Source of the DNA: Thalassobellus citreus
GTDB taxonomy: Bacteria > Bacteroidota > Bacteroidia > Flavobacteriales > Flavobacteriaceae
DNA length: 64,000 nucleotides
Direction of reading: 5' to 3'
NCBI RefSeq assembly: GCF_044385915.1
Contig: NZ_JBISCC010000121.1
Location: 1 to 64,000 of the forward strand
Each line of letters starts with the position of its first letter. Position 1 is the stretch's first letter. Shown one piece after another: positions 25,608 through 34,346 of this stretch. The notes beneath the pieces are model-generated. The model searched no databases. It worked only from the letters and a program-made list of their open reading frames with translations, and was not told the DNA's origin. The translations under genes were made by a program, and so were the position numbers.

Positions 25608-28403
25608 ATGAACACTACTATTTCTGAAGATAACCCGAAAGAAAACATAATTATTAAAGGCGCAAAACTGCACAATTTAAAAAATATTGATGTTGTTATT
25701 CCAAGAAATAAATTAGTAGTTATTACAGGACTTTCAGGATCTGGAAAGTCTAGTTTAGCTTTCGACACCTTGTATGCCGAAGGACAAAGACGCTATGTTG
25801 AAAGCTTATCTAGTTATGCGCGTCAATTTTTAGGACGCCTTAATAAACCAAAAGTAGATTATATAAAAGGCATCGCTCCTGCTATAGCTATTGAACAAAA
25901 AGTAAACTCGACTAATCCGAGATCTACTGTTGGAACGACTACCGAAATTTATGATTATTTAAAACTCCTATTCGCTAGAATTGGAAAAACCTATTCGCCT
26001 GTTTCCGGTAATGAGGTAAAAAAAGATACTGTTACTGATGTTTTAGAGTATTTAAAAACATTTCCCGAAAGAGAAAAACTCCTCCTACTCGCTCCTATTC
26101 ATTTAGAAGAAGGACGAGACATAGAAGACAAACTAAAAGCTTTAAACCAACAAGGATACGCAAGAATTAAAGTAAATGATAGTATTGTTAGAATTGATGA
26201 AGCAAAAAATATAAACGAAGACGACGACATACTATTAGTAGTAGATAGAATTATCACAAAAAATGAGGATGACTTCTTTAATCGTTTAGCAGACGCCATA
26301 CAAACTGCATTTTTTGAAGGTAAAGGTGAATGTTTTATTGAAACACTTACAGATAATAAACAACGTCATTTTAGTAATAAATTTGAACTAGATGGCATTA
26401 CATTTTTAGAGCCCAATGTACACCTTTTCAGTTTTAACAACCCTTATGGAGCTTGCCCTAAATGCGAAGGTTATGGTGATATTATCGGTATTGATGACGA
26501 TTTAGTTATTCCAAACACCGGATTATCCGTTTATGAAAACGCCATTTTTCCTTGGCGAGGAGAAAGCATGAGTTGGTACAAAGATCAGCTAGTTAATAAT
26601 TCTCATAAATTTGATTTCCCAATTCACAAACCTTATTTTAAATTAAGTAAGGAGCAAAAACAACTTATTTGGGACGGAAACGAATATTTTGAAGGCTTAA
26701 ATTCCTTTTTTGCCGAATTAGAGTCTAAAGCATATAAAATACAAAACCGTGTCATGTTATCGCGTTACCGCGGAAAAACAACATGTAAAGTATGTAACGG
26801 CAAACGATTACGAGAAGAAGCTAATTATGTAACAATTGCTGGTTCAACAATTACCGATTTAGTTGAAATGCCTTTAGATAAACTTACAAGCTTCTTTCAG
26901 CAATTAGAATTAAACGATTACGATACTCAAATAGCAAACAGATTATTAAAAGAAATAAACAACCGACTTGCTTTTCTTGCAAATGTTGGTCTTGATTATT
27001 TAACGCTTAACAGACGATCTAATACATTATCTGGAGGCGAAAGTCAACGTATAAACTTAGCAACCTCATTAGGCAGTAGTCTTGTTGGGTCTATGTATAT
27101 TTTAGACGAACCTAGCATTGGTCTTCACCCAAAAGACACCGAACGCCTCATTCTTGTTTTAAAACAATTACGCGATTTAGGAAACACCGTTATTGTTGTA
27201 GAACATGATGAAGATATAATGAAAGCTGCCGATACCATTATTGATATTGGCCCAGAAGCAGGAACACTTGGCGGCCATGTAGTAGCTAACGGAACCTTTG
27301 CTAACATTATGGCTTCAAACTCATTAACAGCTCAGTATTTAAACGAAACTTTAAAGATTGAAACCCCTAAAACACGCCGAGAATCCAAATATTTCATAGA
27401 CATAAAAGGGGCTCGCGAGAATAATTTAAAGAATATTGATGCCCGTTTCCCTCTAGGAATGCTCACCGTTGTAACAGGTGTTTCTGGTAGTGGAAAAAGC
27501 ACACTTGTTAAAAAAATTCTATTCCCTGTTTTACAAAAAAAACTAACAGACTTTGGAGATAAACCAGGACAATTCACTGCATTAGAAGGGAATTACAGCA
27601 ACATTAAGCAAATTGAATTTGTAGATCAAAATCCTATCGGGCGGTCTTCAAGATCTAACCCCGTTACATATATTAAAGCCTATGATGATATTCGAGCTTT
27701 GTTTTCAAAACAAAAGCTGAGTACCATTAGAAACTACCAAGCGAAACATTTTTCATTTAACGTAGATGGCGGACGTTGTGAAACTTGCAAAGGTGAAGGT
27801 GAAGTAACTATTGAAATGCAATTCATGGCAGATGTACATTTAGAATGTGAGACTTGCAAAGGAAAACGCTTTAAAAAAGAAGTACTAGAAGTTGTGTTTG
27901 CTGGCAAAAACATAGATGCCATCTTAAATTTAACCATTGATGATGCTATCACCTTTTTTGAAACAACAGAACAAACTAAAATTAAAAACAAACTACAACC
28001 CTTACAAGATGTTGGTTTAGGCTATGTAACTTTAGGACAAAGCTCATCTACACTTTCTGGAGGCGAAGCGCAACGTATTAAATTGGCCTCTTTTTTAGGC
28101 AAAGGAAGCAATAAAGCAAAAGCACTTTTCATTTTTGACGAACCAACTACTGGTTTGCATTTTCATGACATCCAAAAATTATTAAAATCGTTTAATGCTT
28201 TAATTGAAAACGGTCATTCTATTATTGTTGTAGAACACAATATAGAACTTATTAAATGTGCTGACCACATTATTGATTTAGGCCCCAAAGGCGGAGAAAC
28301 AGGTGGCAATATTGTTGCGACTGGAACCCCTGAAGAGATTATTAATATTAAAGCTTCTGAAATTGGTAAATATTTAAAGGAAAAACTTAAACAAACAACT
28401 TAA
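25608..28403 (+). CDS. uvrA: Excinuclease ABC subunit A
   Basis: 931 residues, full length for UvrA, the damage-recognition ATPase of nucleotide excision repair. Two ABC ATPase modules: Walker A GLSGSGKSS near residue 43 and GVSGSGKST near 623, signatures LSGGESQR near 473 and LSGGEAQR near 817. Zinc-binding CxxC pairs are present in CPKCEGYG, CKVCNGKRL, CETCKGEGE and CETCKGKRF. The damage-binding insertion follows the first Walker region. Ends in a long AT-rich gap; no operon partner. Confidence 0.98.
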   Translation: MNTTISEDNPKENIIIKGAKLHNLKNIDVVIPRNKLVVITGLSGSGKSSLAFDTLYAEGQRRYVESLSSYARQFLGRLNKPKVDYIKGIAPAIAIEQKVNSTNPRSTVGTTTEIYDYLKLLFARIGKTYSPVSGNEVKKDTVTDVLEYLKTFPEREKLLLLAPIHLEEGRDIEDKLKALNQQGYARIKVNDSIVRIDEAKNINEDDDILLVVDRIITKNEDDFFNRLADAIQTAFFEGKGECFIETLTDNKQRHFSNKFELDGITFLEPNVHLFSFNNPYGACPKCEGYGDIIGIDDDLVIPNTGLSVYENAIFPWRGESMSWYKDQLVNNSHKFDFPIHKPYFKLSKEQKQLIWDGNEYFEGLNSFFAELESKAYKIQNRVMLSRYRGKTTCKVCNGKRLREEANYVTIAGSTITDLVEMPLDKLTSFFQQLELNDYDTQIANRLLKEINNRLAFLANVGLDYLTLNRRSNTLSGGESQRINLATSLGSSLVGSMYILDEPSIGLHPKDTERLILVLKQLRDLGNTVIVVEHDEDIMKAADTIIDIGPEAGTLGGHVVANGTFANIMASNSLTAQYLNETLKIETPKTRRESKYFIDIKGARENNLKNIDARFPLGMLTVVTGVSGSGKSTLVKKILFPVLQKKLTDFGDKPGQFTALEGNYSNIKQIEFVDQNPIGRSSRSNPVTYIKAYDDIRALFSKQKLSTIRNYQAKHFSFNVDGGRCETCKGEGEVTIEMQFMADVHLECETCKGKRFKKEVLEVVFAGKNIDAILNLTIDDAITFFETTEQTKIKNKLQPLQDVGLGYVTLGQSSSTLSGGEAQRIKLASFLGKGSNKAKALFIFDEPTTGLHFHDIQKLLKSFNALIENGHSIIVVEHNIELIKCADHIIDLGPKGGETGGNIVATGTPEEIINIKASEIGKYLKEKLKQTT

Positions 28404-28832
28404 TACTTTCGTATTACATAAACATGGTTTGTTTTTTATTAAAAACCCACTACAAACAATTGTAAAACAATAAATTAGAATATCACAACAAACAATAATG
28501 TATAATTGTTTTTGTATATTTAAGAACTATTCTTCTATATTAAGAAAGAAATTTAAAAATACATTCTTATATTTTTTACTAAAATTAAGATAAGCCCCCC
28601 TCTCTTCTACGGCGTTCATCAGCCTTCTTTTGCTACTTTTTGTCTGATTTTAATATAAAATAACATAATTTTTTTACTGATTTTTTTTACAAATAAATAA
28701 CTAATAAATATTTATAAAATTGTTCGTCGACCAAAAATAACATCAAATATTTATTAAATTATCAATATTAGTACACTAATTAGAAGATATTACCAATTAT
28801 TAATTAAAATTTTAACTAAACTTAATTACATT
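28404..28832. other. AT-rich intergenic region before the large surface protein
   Basis: About 430 bases without a credible reading frame. It holds an unusual C-rich patch around 28594-28625 (CCCCCCTCTCTTCTACGG) in otherwise AT-rich DNA. No terminator hairpin for uvrA was identified with confidence and no RNA family was recognised. The last 80 bases are the probable leader of the 28833 gene. Confidence 0.4.
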
Positions 28833-31800
28833 ATGAAAAAACAAATTACGCTTTTATTCACACTGCTCTTCGCATTGACTTCAAGTCTTGTGATAGCTCA
28901 GCAAGATGTTCTATACCTGATTCAGGATGGAACAAACGACTCAGACTACGAAAACAATGGAGGTTCTTATCCAGGTCAAGATAGAATTATAAAAATGCTT
29001 GAATCAGATGCTAACTTTACTGTTTCATGGGTTAAAATATCTCAAGCTTTTGAAGTAACCGAAATGGGAACTCAAGCAGCAGGATCTAACTCTGTTCTTT
29101 CTCCTGTTAATTTCACAGACTTTGAATTAGTTATTGTTTCTGAAAACTTAGCGTCTTCAAACACTATTTTTAAGATAGGAAACCCATTACATCCAGACCA
29201 ATTGACTGTTCCTGTTATCTACGCTAAAGGATATGCCTTTAGAGGAAGCTCTTCAGCATTAGCTACATCTTCTAGTGTTGTTGTAAGAACTCAAGAATTA
29301 TCTATGACTGTAGAAGATGCTACTAGCCCATTATTTAATGGTATTACAGTTTCTAACGGTAGTTCAATTAACTTTTTCAGAACTACTGCTGACGACAAAG
29401 GGAATGTAGGACCTTATTCTATTGACACTGTAGCTGATCTTGAAATTTCAGATGCTAATACCTTATTAGCTTCTGTACCACAAATTACAAATGCAGCAAC
29501 AGGACTTGGAATTAATTATTTTCCTACTGGTACACAAATTGGAACAACAGCAGATGGTACATTTGCTAAAGATGCTATAGCTTTACCTTTTACTTGGGGA
29601 GCTATGGTAAAAAAGGATGGTGGAAATATTACTTCTGAGTTTTTAACAGTTTGGAGAAATGCTGCTTACATGTTAACAGGACAAACACCTCCGTCTACTC
29701 TATATGTTAATCCAGTATTTAATGATTATGAAATACTAACTGAAACAACTAGATACGACTTTACAGATGGCTCAATCATTCCAAATCCTTCTGACGGTTA
29801 TGTAATTCAAGGATCTACTGAAGCAGCTAATGCACCTCAAACTGACAGATTAAAAAGTGAAGATGGAAGATTAGATTATAGACATGCTCCAGGTGACAAC
29901 TACCATAGTAATACTTATGGACTAGATATGAAAGTAGGTTCTAGAGTTAATATAAAACCTTTAGGAACATCAGTTGTTAAAGTGCCTTTATCTGAATATT
30001 CATCTTTAGACTTCCAAGTAAAAATGCCAAACAACAACAGCAAGTCTTGGATAAAAGTAAACGGTGTAGCTACTTCTGCCCCATCAAAAACAACTTACGA
30101 TCAAATTATTGATGCTTCAGCAACTACTGGAAATGATTTAAACGAATTTATCACAATAGAATTTTTCGCTACCGTTGGTAACTCGCAAAATTTAGAGTTC
30201 TGGGCAGATAACACTGTTGGTACAGGTTCTGATATCTACTTACCATATATTGACGTAACTTACCAAGTATTACAAAGAAAACCAACAAAAGTTCTTTATG
30301 TAAATCAAGCAGGTGTTGGTCAAGGCGCAGAAGCTTCTGCTCCTGGAGCTGACCCAATTATCAATATGCTAATAGCTGATACTAACTTTGATGTTACATA
30401 TTTAGAAACTCCTGCAGATGGAAGTGCTATTAATCTAACTGGTTATGATTTAGTAATTGCACAAGAAACTATTAGTTCTGGAGCTGCATTATTCCAACCA
30501 GGTGGAGTACTTGGTATAAAAGATGTTACAATTCCTATTATATACAATAAATCTTGGGCTTTTAGAAATGGTAAAGCTGTTACTGATGCTGATGCAGCTG
30601 TTACCGGTACACAAAATCTTTTTGTTACTGTAGCTCCAGCTAATCAAAGCAACCCTATCTTTAGCGGTATAGACTTTACAGGTGGTAATGATATAAGAAT
30701 CTTTAAATCTGCTACTGCTGGAGATGATGGTTCTGTTGGTGGTGGCACTAAAGCCATTGATGTCTTAAATGATTTAGACATTTCAAATCCAGCTGGAGGC
30801 TCATTAGCCACAGTTCCTGAAGTTACAGATGCCTCAAAAGCTTTTGTTATCAACCACATACCTGCTGGAACACAACTTGGTGAAGCAGCAACAGATGTAC
30901 TTAATGTTGATGCTATAGCATTGTCATTTAGTTACGGTGCAACAATATTAAAAGATGGCGAAAACATAAGTCCAGAAGCATTAACTATATGGAGAAATGC
31001 TGCTTATATGCTTTCAAATAGAAGAACACCAAATACATTAATTGAAAATGAAGATTTTTATATCCCTAAAAAAGTACTTTATTTAAACAAAGCAGGTTTA
31101 ACAGCTGGTGCTGGAGCTTCTGCTCTTGGAGCAGATCCTGTTATAAGCATGTTAATTGCTGACAGAAACTTTGATGTGACTTACCACGAAGCTTTAGCTG
31201 ACGGTAGTGATGTACCTGCTCTTTCTGGATTCGATTTAGTAATTGCACAAGAAACTTTTGGTTCTGGCGACGGTATATTTAAACCAGGTAGCGCTCTTGG
31301 TGTAAGAGATGTAACTATTCCTGTTATCTACAACAAAACATGGGCGTTTAGAAACGGTAAAGCTATTACAGATGCTGATGCAGCTGTTACAGCTACTCAA
31401 AACACTTCAGTAACTGTTGTAAATCCAAATAATCCATTATTTAGTGGAATTGATTTAAGTGGAGGTAATGATATCAGAATTTTTGCTTCTGCTACTGCAA
31501 ACGACGATGGTAGTACTGGAGGAACAAAAGGTATTGATGTATTAAATGGTATAGATCTTTCAAGTGCCGGTGCTGGAACTGCTGTTACCGTTCCTGAAGT
31601 AACTGATGCCTCTAAAGCTTTTGTAATAAATTATATTCCTGCTAATACTCAAATAGGAGAAGACGCATTAGATGTAATTCAAGTAAATGCATTTGCTTTC
31701 TCTTTTAACTACGGAGCAATGGTTATGGGAGACGGAGCAAACATTAGCCCTGAAGCATTAACTATGTGGAGAAACGCTGCTTACTGGCTTACATATGGCA

Positions 31801-32087
31801 TACCTGAAATTCCAACTACATTAGTTGAAAATAATGCCTTTACTTTATCTATTGATAAAGCTGGAGAAGTCTCTAAAGTATCATCTAAAGTTAAAGCTAT
31901 AGGAAACAGAGTTTATTTATCTAATGTTAAATCTTCTACAGAATTAAACATATATAGTATTTCTGGAGCTTTAGTTAAAACATTAAAAACTAATGAAGAT
32001 ACTGATTTTGAATTCAGATCTGGTCTTTGGATTGCTACAGTGAAAACTTTTGAAGGTGAAAAAGCCGTTAAATTTATTACTAAGTAA
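28833..32087 (+). CDS. Large secreted T9SS protein with three related repeats
   Basis: 1084 residues. Signal peptide at about 1-22 (ending VIAQ). Three homologous units begin near residues 24, 484 and 745 with VLYLIQDG, KVLYVNQAG and KVLYLNKAG. Each continues through YDLVIAQE-like, IPIIYNKSWAFRNGKA-like and EALTIWRNAAYML-like blocks. Units 2 and 3 are close to each other and unit 1 is more diverged. Between units 1 and 2 (about 290-470) lies a different beta-rich segment. The last about 80 residues form a T9SS type A domain (LNIYSISGALVKTL). The repeat could be a glutamine-amidotransferase-like (ThuA-type) fold, but no catalytic residues are evident. Probably an abundant surface or secreted protein. 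Confidence 0.8.
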   Translation: MKKQITLLFTLLFALTSSLVIAQQDVLYLIQDGTNDSDYENNGGSYPGQDRIIKMLESDANFTVSWVKISQAFEVTEMGTQAAGSNSVLSPVNFTDFELVIVSENLASSNTIFKIGNPLHPDQLTVPVIYAKGYAFRGSSSALATSSSVVVRTQELSMTVEDATSPLFNGITVSNGSSINFFRTTADDKGNVGPYSIDTVADLEISDANTLLASVPQITNAATGLGINYFPTGTQIGTTADGTFAKDAIALPFTWGAMVKKDGGNITSEFLTVWRNAAYMLTGQTPPSTLYVNPVFNDYEILTETTRYDFTDGSIIPNPSDGYVIQGSTEAANAPQTDRLKSEDGRLDYRHAPGDNYHSNTYGLDMKVGSRVNIKPLGTSVVKVPLSEYSSLDFQVKMPNNNSKSWIKVNGVATSAPSKTTYDQIIDASATTGNDLNEFITIEFFATVGNSQNLEFWADNTVGTGSDIYLPYIDVTYQVLQRKPTKVLYVNQAGVGQGAEASAPGADPIINMLIADTNFDVTYLETPADGSAINLTGYDLVIAQETISSGAALFQPGGVLGIKDVTIPIIYNKSWAFRNGKAVTDADAAVTGTQNLFVTVAPANQSNPIFSGIDFTGGNDIRIFKSATAGDDGSVGGGTKAIDVLNDLDISNPAGGSLATVPEVTDASKAFVINHIPAGTQLGEAATDVLNVDAIALSFSYGATILKDGENISPEALTIWRNAAYMLSNRRTPNTLIENEDFYIPKKVLYLNKAGLTAGAGASALGADPVISMLIADRNFDVTYHEALADGSDVPALSGFDLVIAQETFGSGDGIFKPGSALGVRDVTIPVIYNKTWAFRNGKAITDADAAVTATQNTSVTVVNPNNPLFSGIDLSGGNDIRIFASATANDDGSTGGTKGIDVLNGIDLSSAGAGTAVTVPEVTDASKAFVINYIPANTQIGEDALDVIQVNAFAFSFNYGAMVMGDGANISPEALTMWRNAAYWLTYGIPEIPTTLVENNAFTLSIDKAGEVSKVSSKVKAIGNRVYLSNVKSSTELNIYSISGALVKTLKTNEDTDFEFRSGLWIATVKTFEGEKAVKFITK

Positions 32088-32115
32088 TTTATATTTAAAC
32101 AAAAAGTAAATATTG

Positions 32116-32146
32116 AAAAGGGTGCGTATTTTACGCACCCTTTTTT
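32116..32146 (+). terminator. Intrinsic terminator after the large T9SS protein
   Basis: Stem AAAAGGGTGCGTA / TACGCACCCTTTT followed by a T-run. The convergent DUF3667 gene ends 18 bases further on and may share it. Confidence 0.88.
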
Positions 32147-32164
32147 GTTATTATATGAATAAAA

Positions 32165-33265
32165 TTAATAAGATAAAAAAGCAAAAGCACCCAAGATAAA
32201 AACGGTTAAAGGCGCTACAAAAGACAAAAACAAAAACGAAATAATACCGCCTTTAATAAAGCTTTTAAAAATTCCTTGTTGATAAAAACGCTGCAACGCT
32301 ATTAGCAGATAAGCAAAGCTTGAAATTGCAATTAATAAATCAATCCAATTTGGGATGTCTAGAATAAAATTGACACCAATTATAATACTAAAAACAACAA
32401 ATAAAAATGAAAAATAATAAAAACTAAATACTAAATGATGCGCATAAACACCTTGCTTTCTGTAAAACAATTTTAATAACATAGCAAAAATTGGCAGTAA
32501 AAAGAACATCGCAATTGGTACGGTATCATAAAAAACTTGTAATATACTTCCACCCTGTCTTGATTTATAAAACTTTAAAGCTTGAGTATACATACGCTTA
32601 CTAAACCAATTAGCATTTTCACGCAATCCCATCGCTTTATAAAGCACATCATCTGAAGCATCTAGAGCAATTAATGAGTCTAGTTTTTTTTGATTAAAAT
32701 CGAAAGAAACAATACCATTCTTTTCATAATCACCAGCTTTCACTAATGAATCTATTTTTGCTTCAGACATACCTGTTAAAAACTTATTATCATTTAAAGA
32801 CTTCCTTAATTCACTTCTAGCAATAGAATCTTCTTTCTGTTCTTTAAATAAAGCAACAGCTTGTAAAGAATCTCTAACATCTGTATTACTTATAGCATCC
32901 AAAACCTTTGCTTTAGGTAAGCTTTTTGCCAGTTGCTTATCTAAACTCTGCACTTGATCGCGTTGAATAAAAGAAAACAAAAAGAAAAACACCACCGTAA
33001 TAAACAAATACATTTGCGCTGGATGTAAATACAACAAACGCTTCCCTTCTATAAATTTAGAAGCTAAATACCCTGGTTTGAATAACAAAGGAATAAAACT
33101 CTTAAAAAAACGCGCATCAAACGAAAAGTAATTACTTATTGTATTATAAAACAAAACTCCAAGTGTTAGGGTGTCATTTACTTTTTGTCCGCAATGCGGG
33201 CAAAACTTAAACTTCTTTTTAAATTTCTGCTCACAATTTTTACAAGTCTCTAATATTTTTGGCAT
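32165..33265 (-). CDS. DUF3667 membrane protein with N-terminal zinc ribbon
   Basis: 366 residues. CxxC pairs in CKNCEQKF and CPHCGQK form a zinc ribbon at residues 7-28. The DUF3667 signature follows (RFFKSFIPLLFKPGYLASKF, GKRLLYLHPAQMYLFITVV) and includes the first membrane helix near 85-105. A charged, probably extracytoplasmic segment (about 110-225) precedes four C-terminal membrane helices. Function unknown. Common in Bacteroidota. Confidence 0.9.
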   Translation of the reverse strand: MPKILETCKNCEQKFKKKFKFCPHCGQKVNDTLTLGVLFYNTISNYFSFDARFFKSFIPLLFKPGYLASKFIEGKRLLYLHPAQMYLFITVVFFFLFSFIQRDQVQSLDKQLAKSLPKAKVLDAISNTDVRDSLQAVALFKEQKEDSIARSELRKSLNDNKFLTGMSEAKIDSLVKAGDYEKNGIVSFDFNQKKLDSLIALDASDDVLYKAMGLRENANWFSKRMYTQALKFYKSRQGGSILQVFYDTVPIAMFFLLPIFAMLLKLFYRKQGVYAHHLVFSFYYFSFLFVVFSIIIGVNFILDIPNWIDLLIAISSFAYLLIALQRFYQQGIFKSFIKGGIISFLFLSFVAPLTVFILGAFAFLSY

Positions 33266-33351
33266 AAAATTAATTGGTTTTTATAAAAATACTAAAAAAG
33301 AAGCAAGCATCGCACACTTATAAAATACTCATAATTAACTATTTAAGTTTT

Positions 33352-33367
33352 TGGCACGCAAATTGAA
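33352..33367 (+). promoter_or_regulatory. Sigma-54 promoter upstream of the 33426 gene
   Basis: TGGCACG-CAAA-TTGAA. The GG at 33353-33354 and the G at 33365 have exactly the -24/-12 spacing of RpoN promoters (consensus TGGCACGnnnnTTGCW). The last dinucleotide is GA instead of GC. Same architecture as the site at 36559. Confidence 0.75.
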
Positions 33368-33425
33368 AACTAAACTACAACAGCGTAAGCCGAAAAGCTA
33401 AAGAGTAGGCGAAATTATAAATCCT

Positions 33426-34118
33426 ATGATTATGAAGAGAACAGTACTTTTATTTGCAGGTTTGTTAGTAGGATTAACAACTGCATCAGCAAAAACACTT
33501 ACAACCAATAACAACGGAAACAATTTAAATAAAACAAAACACTACCGCTATGCAGAACCTATAACCTTTGTAGAGCGCGGTGTAGAATTTTTAATATTTC
33601 CTGATGGTAGTTTCGATTTTAATACAAACATTAACTATAACAAGTATAATGACACCCGCTATTACAAATCGAACTCTAAAAGAAACAAAGTAAACACAAG
33701 GTACAACAACCGTAATGCACGTTTTAAATATACTTCTAATTACAACAAAGGAATAAATATAGTAAGAGATAGAAGTGGAAAAGTAAGACGTATTGGAAAC
33801 GTATTTTTAAACTACGACCGTTATGGCAAAATTACACGTGCAGGTAACGTTTTTATGAATTATAACCGTGGTAGAAATAATACTTTAATCCAAGTTGGTG
33901 GTTTACACGTTAACTACAACCGATGGGGAGGAATTATTAATATGCGCGGGCACGTTAACCGTTTTAACGCAGATTGCAATACAAGCTATTCTTATAATAA
34001 AAAGAATAGACACCAAAACAACAATTGGAATAACAATGATTATTATAAACATGATGATAACTATTACTACTTTAAACAAAGTGGTAAAGTGAAGAAACAA
34101 AAGAAAAACAAAAGATAA
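33426..34118 (+). CDS. Secreted basic protein, paralogue of the 36610 product
   Basis: 230 residues from ATG 33426; ATG 33432 (MKRTVLLFAG) is equally possible and gives a tidier signal peptide (ending ASAK). The mature protein is rich in Asn, Tyr, Arg and Lys. It carries FVERGVEFLIFPDGSFDFN and repeated units of the form xGNVFxNYxRYGKIxRxG, ending GGLHVNYNRWGGIINMRGHVN. These match the protein encoded at 36610. A basic Tyr/Asn tail ends KQKKNKR. Function unknown; an envelope or surface location is expected. Driven by the sigma-54 promoter above. Confidence 0.78.
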   Translation: MIMKRTVLLFAGLLVGLTTASAKTLTTNNNGNNLNKTKHYRYAEPITFVERGVEFLIFPDGSFDFNTNINYNKYNDTRYYKSNSKRNKVNTRYNNRNARFKYTSNYNKGINIVRDRSGKVRRIGNVFLNYDRYGKITRAGNVFMNYNRGRNNTLIQVGGLHVNYNRWGGIINMRGHVNRFNADCNTSYSYNKKNRHQNNNWNNNDYYKHDDNYYYFKQSGKVKKQKKNKR

Positions 34119-34148
34119 TTTTTTGAATTAGTTATTTAGTGAGAGAAG

Positions 34149-34182
34149 AAAACCTCAAAGCATTTAAACTTTGAGGTTTTTT
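34149..34182 (+). terminator. Intrinsic terminator after the 33426 gene
   Basis: Stem AAAACCTCAAAG / CTTTGAGGTTTT with an 8-base loop and trailing T-run. Confidence 0.85.
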
Positions 34183-34346
34183 ACATGTTGTTCGTTTAAC
34201 GTTTGGTATATGAAACTTAGCATACAAATGGACGTTAACTTTTCGGATTACACCCAAGCCAAGCCTCTCGAACCTATATTATCTATAAATTATACACGTC
34301 TTAAACTTGTATCTACACCGAAATATTATAACTAAATCGATTATTA

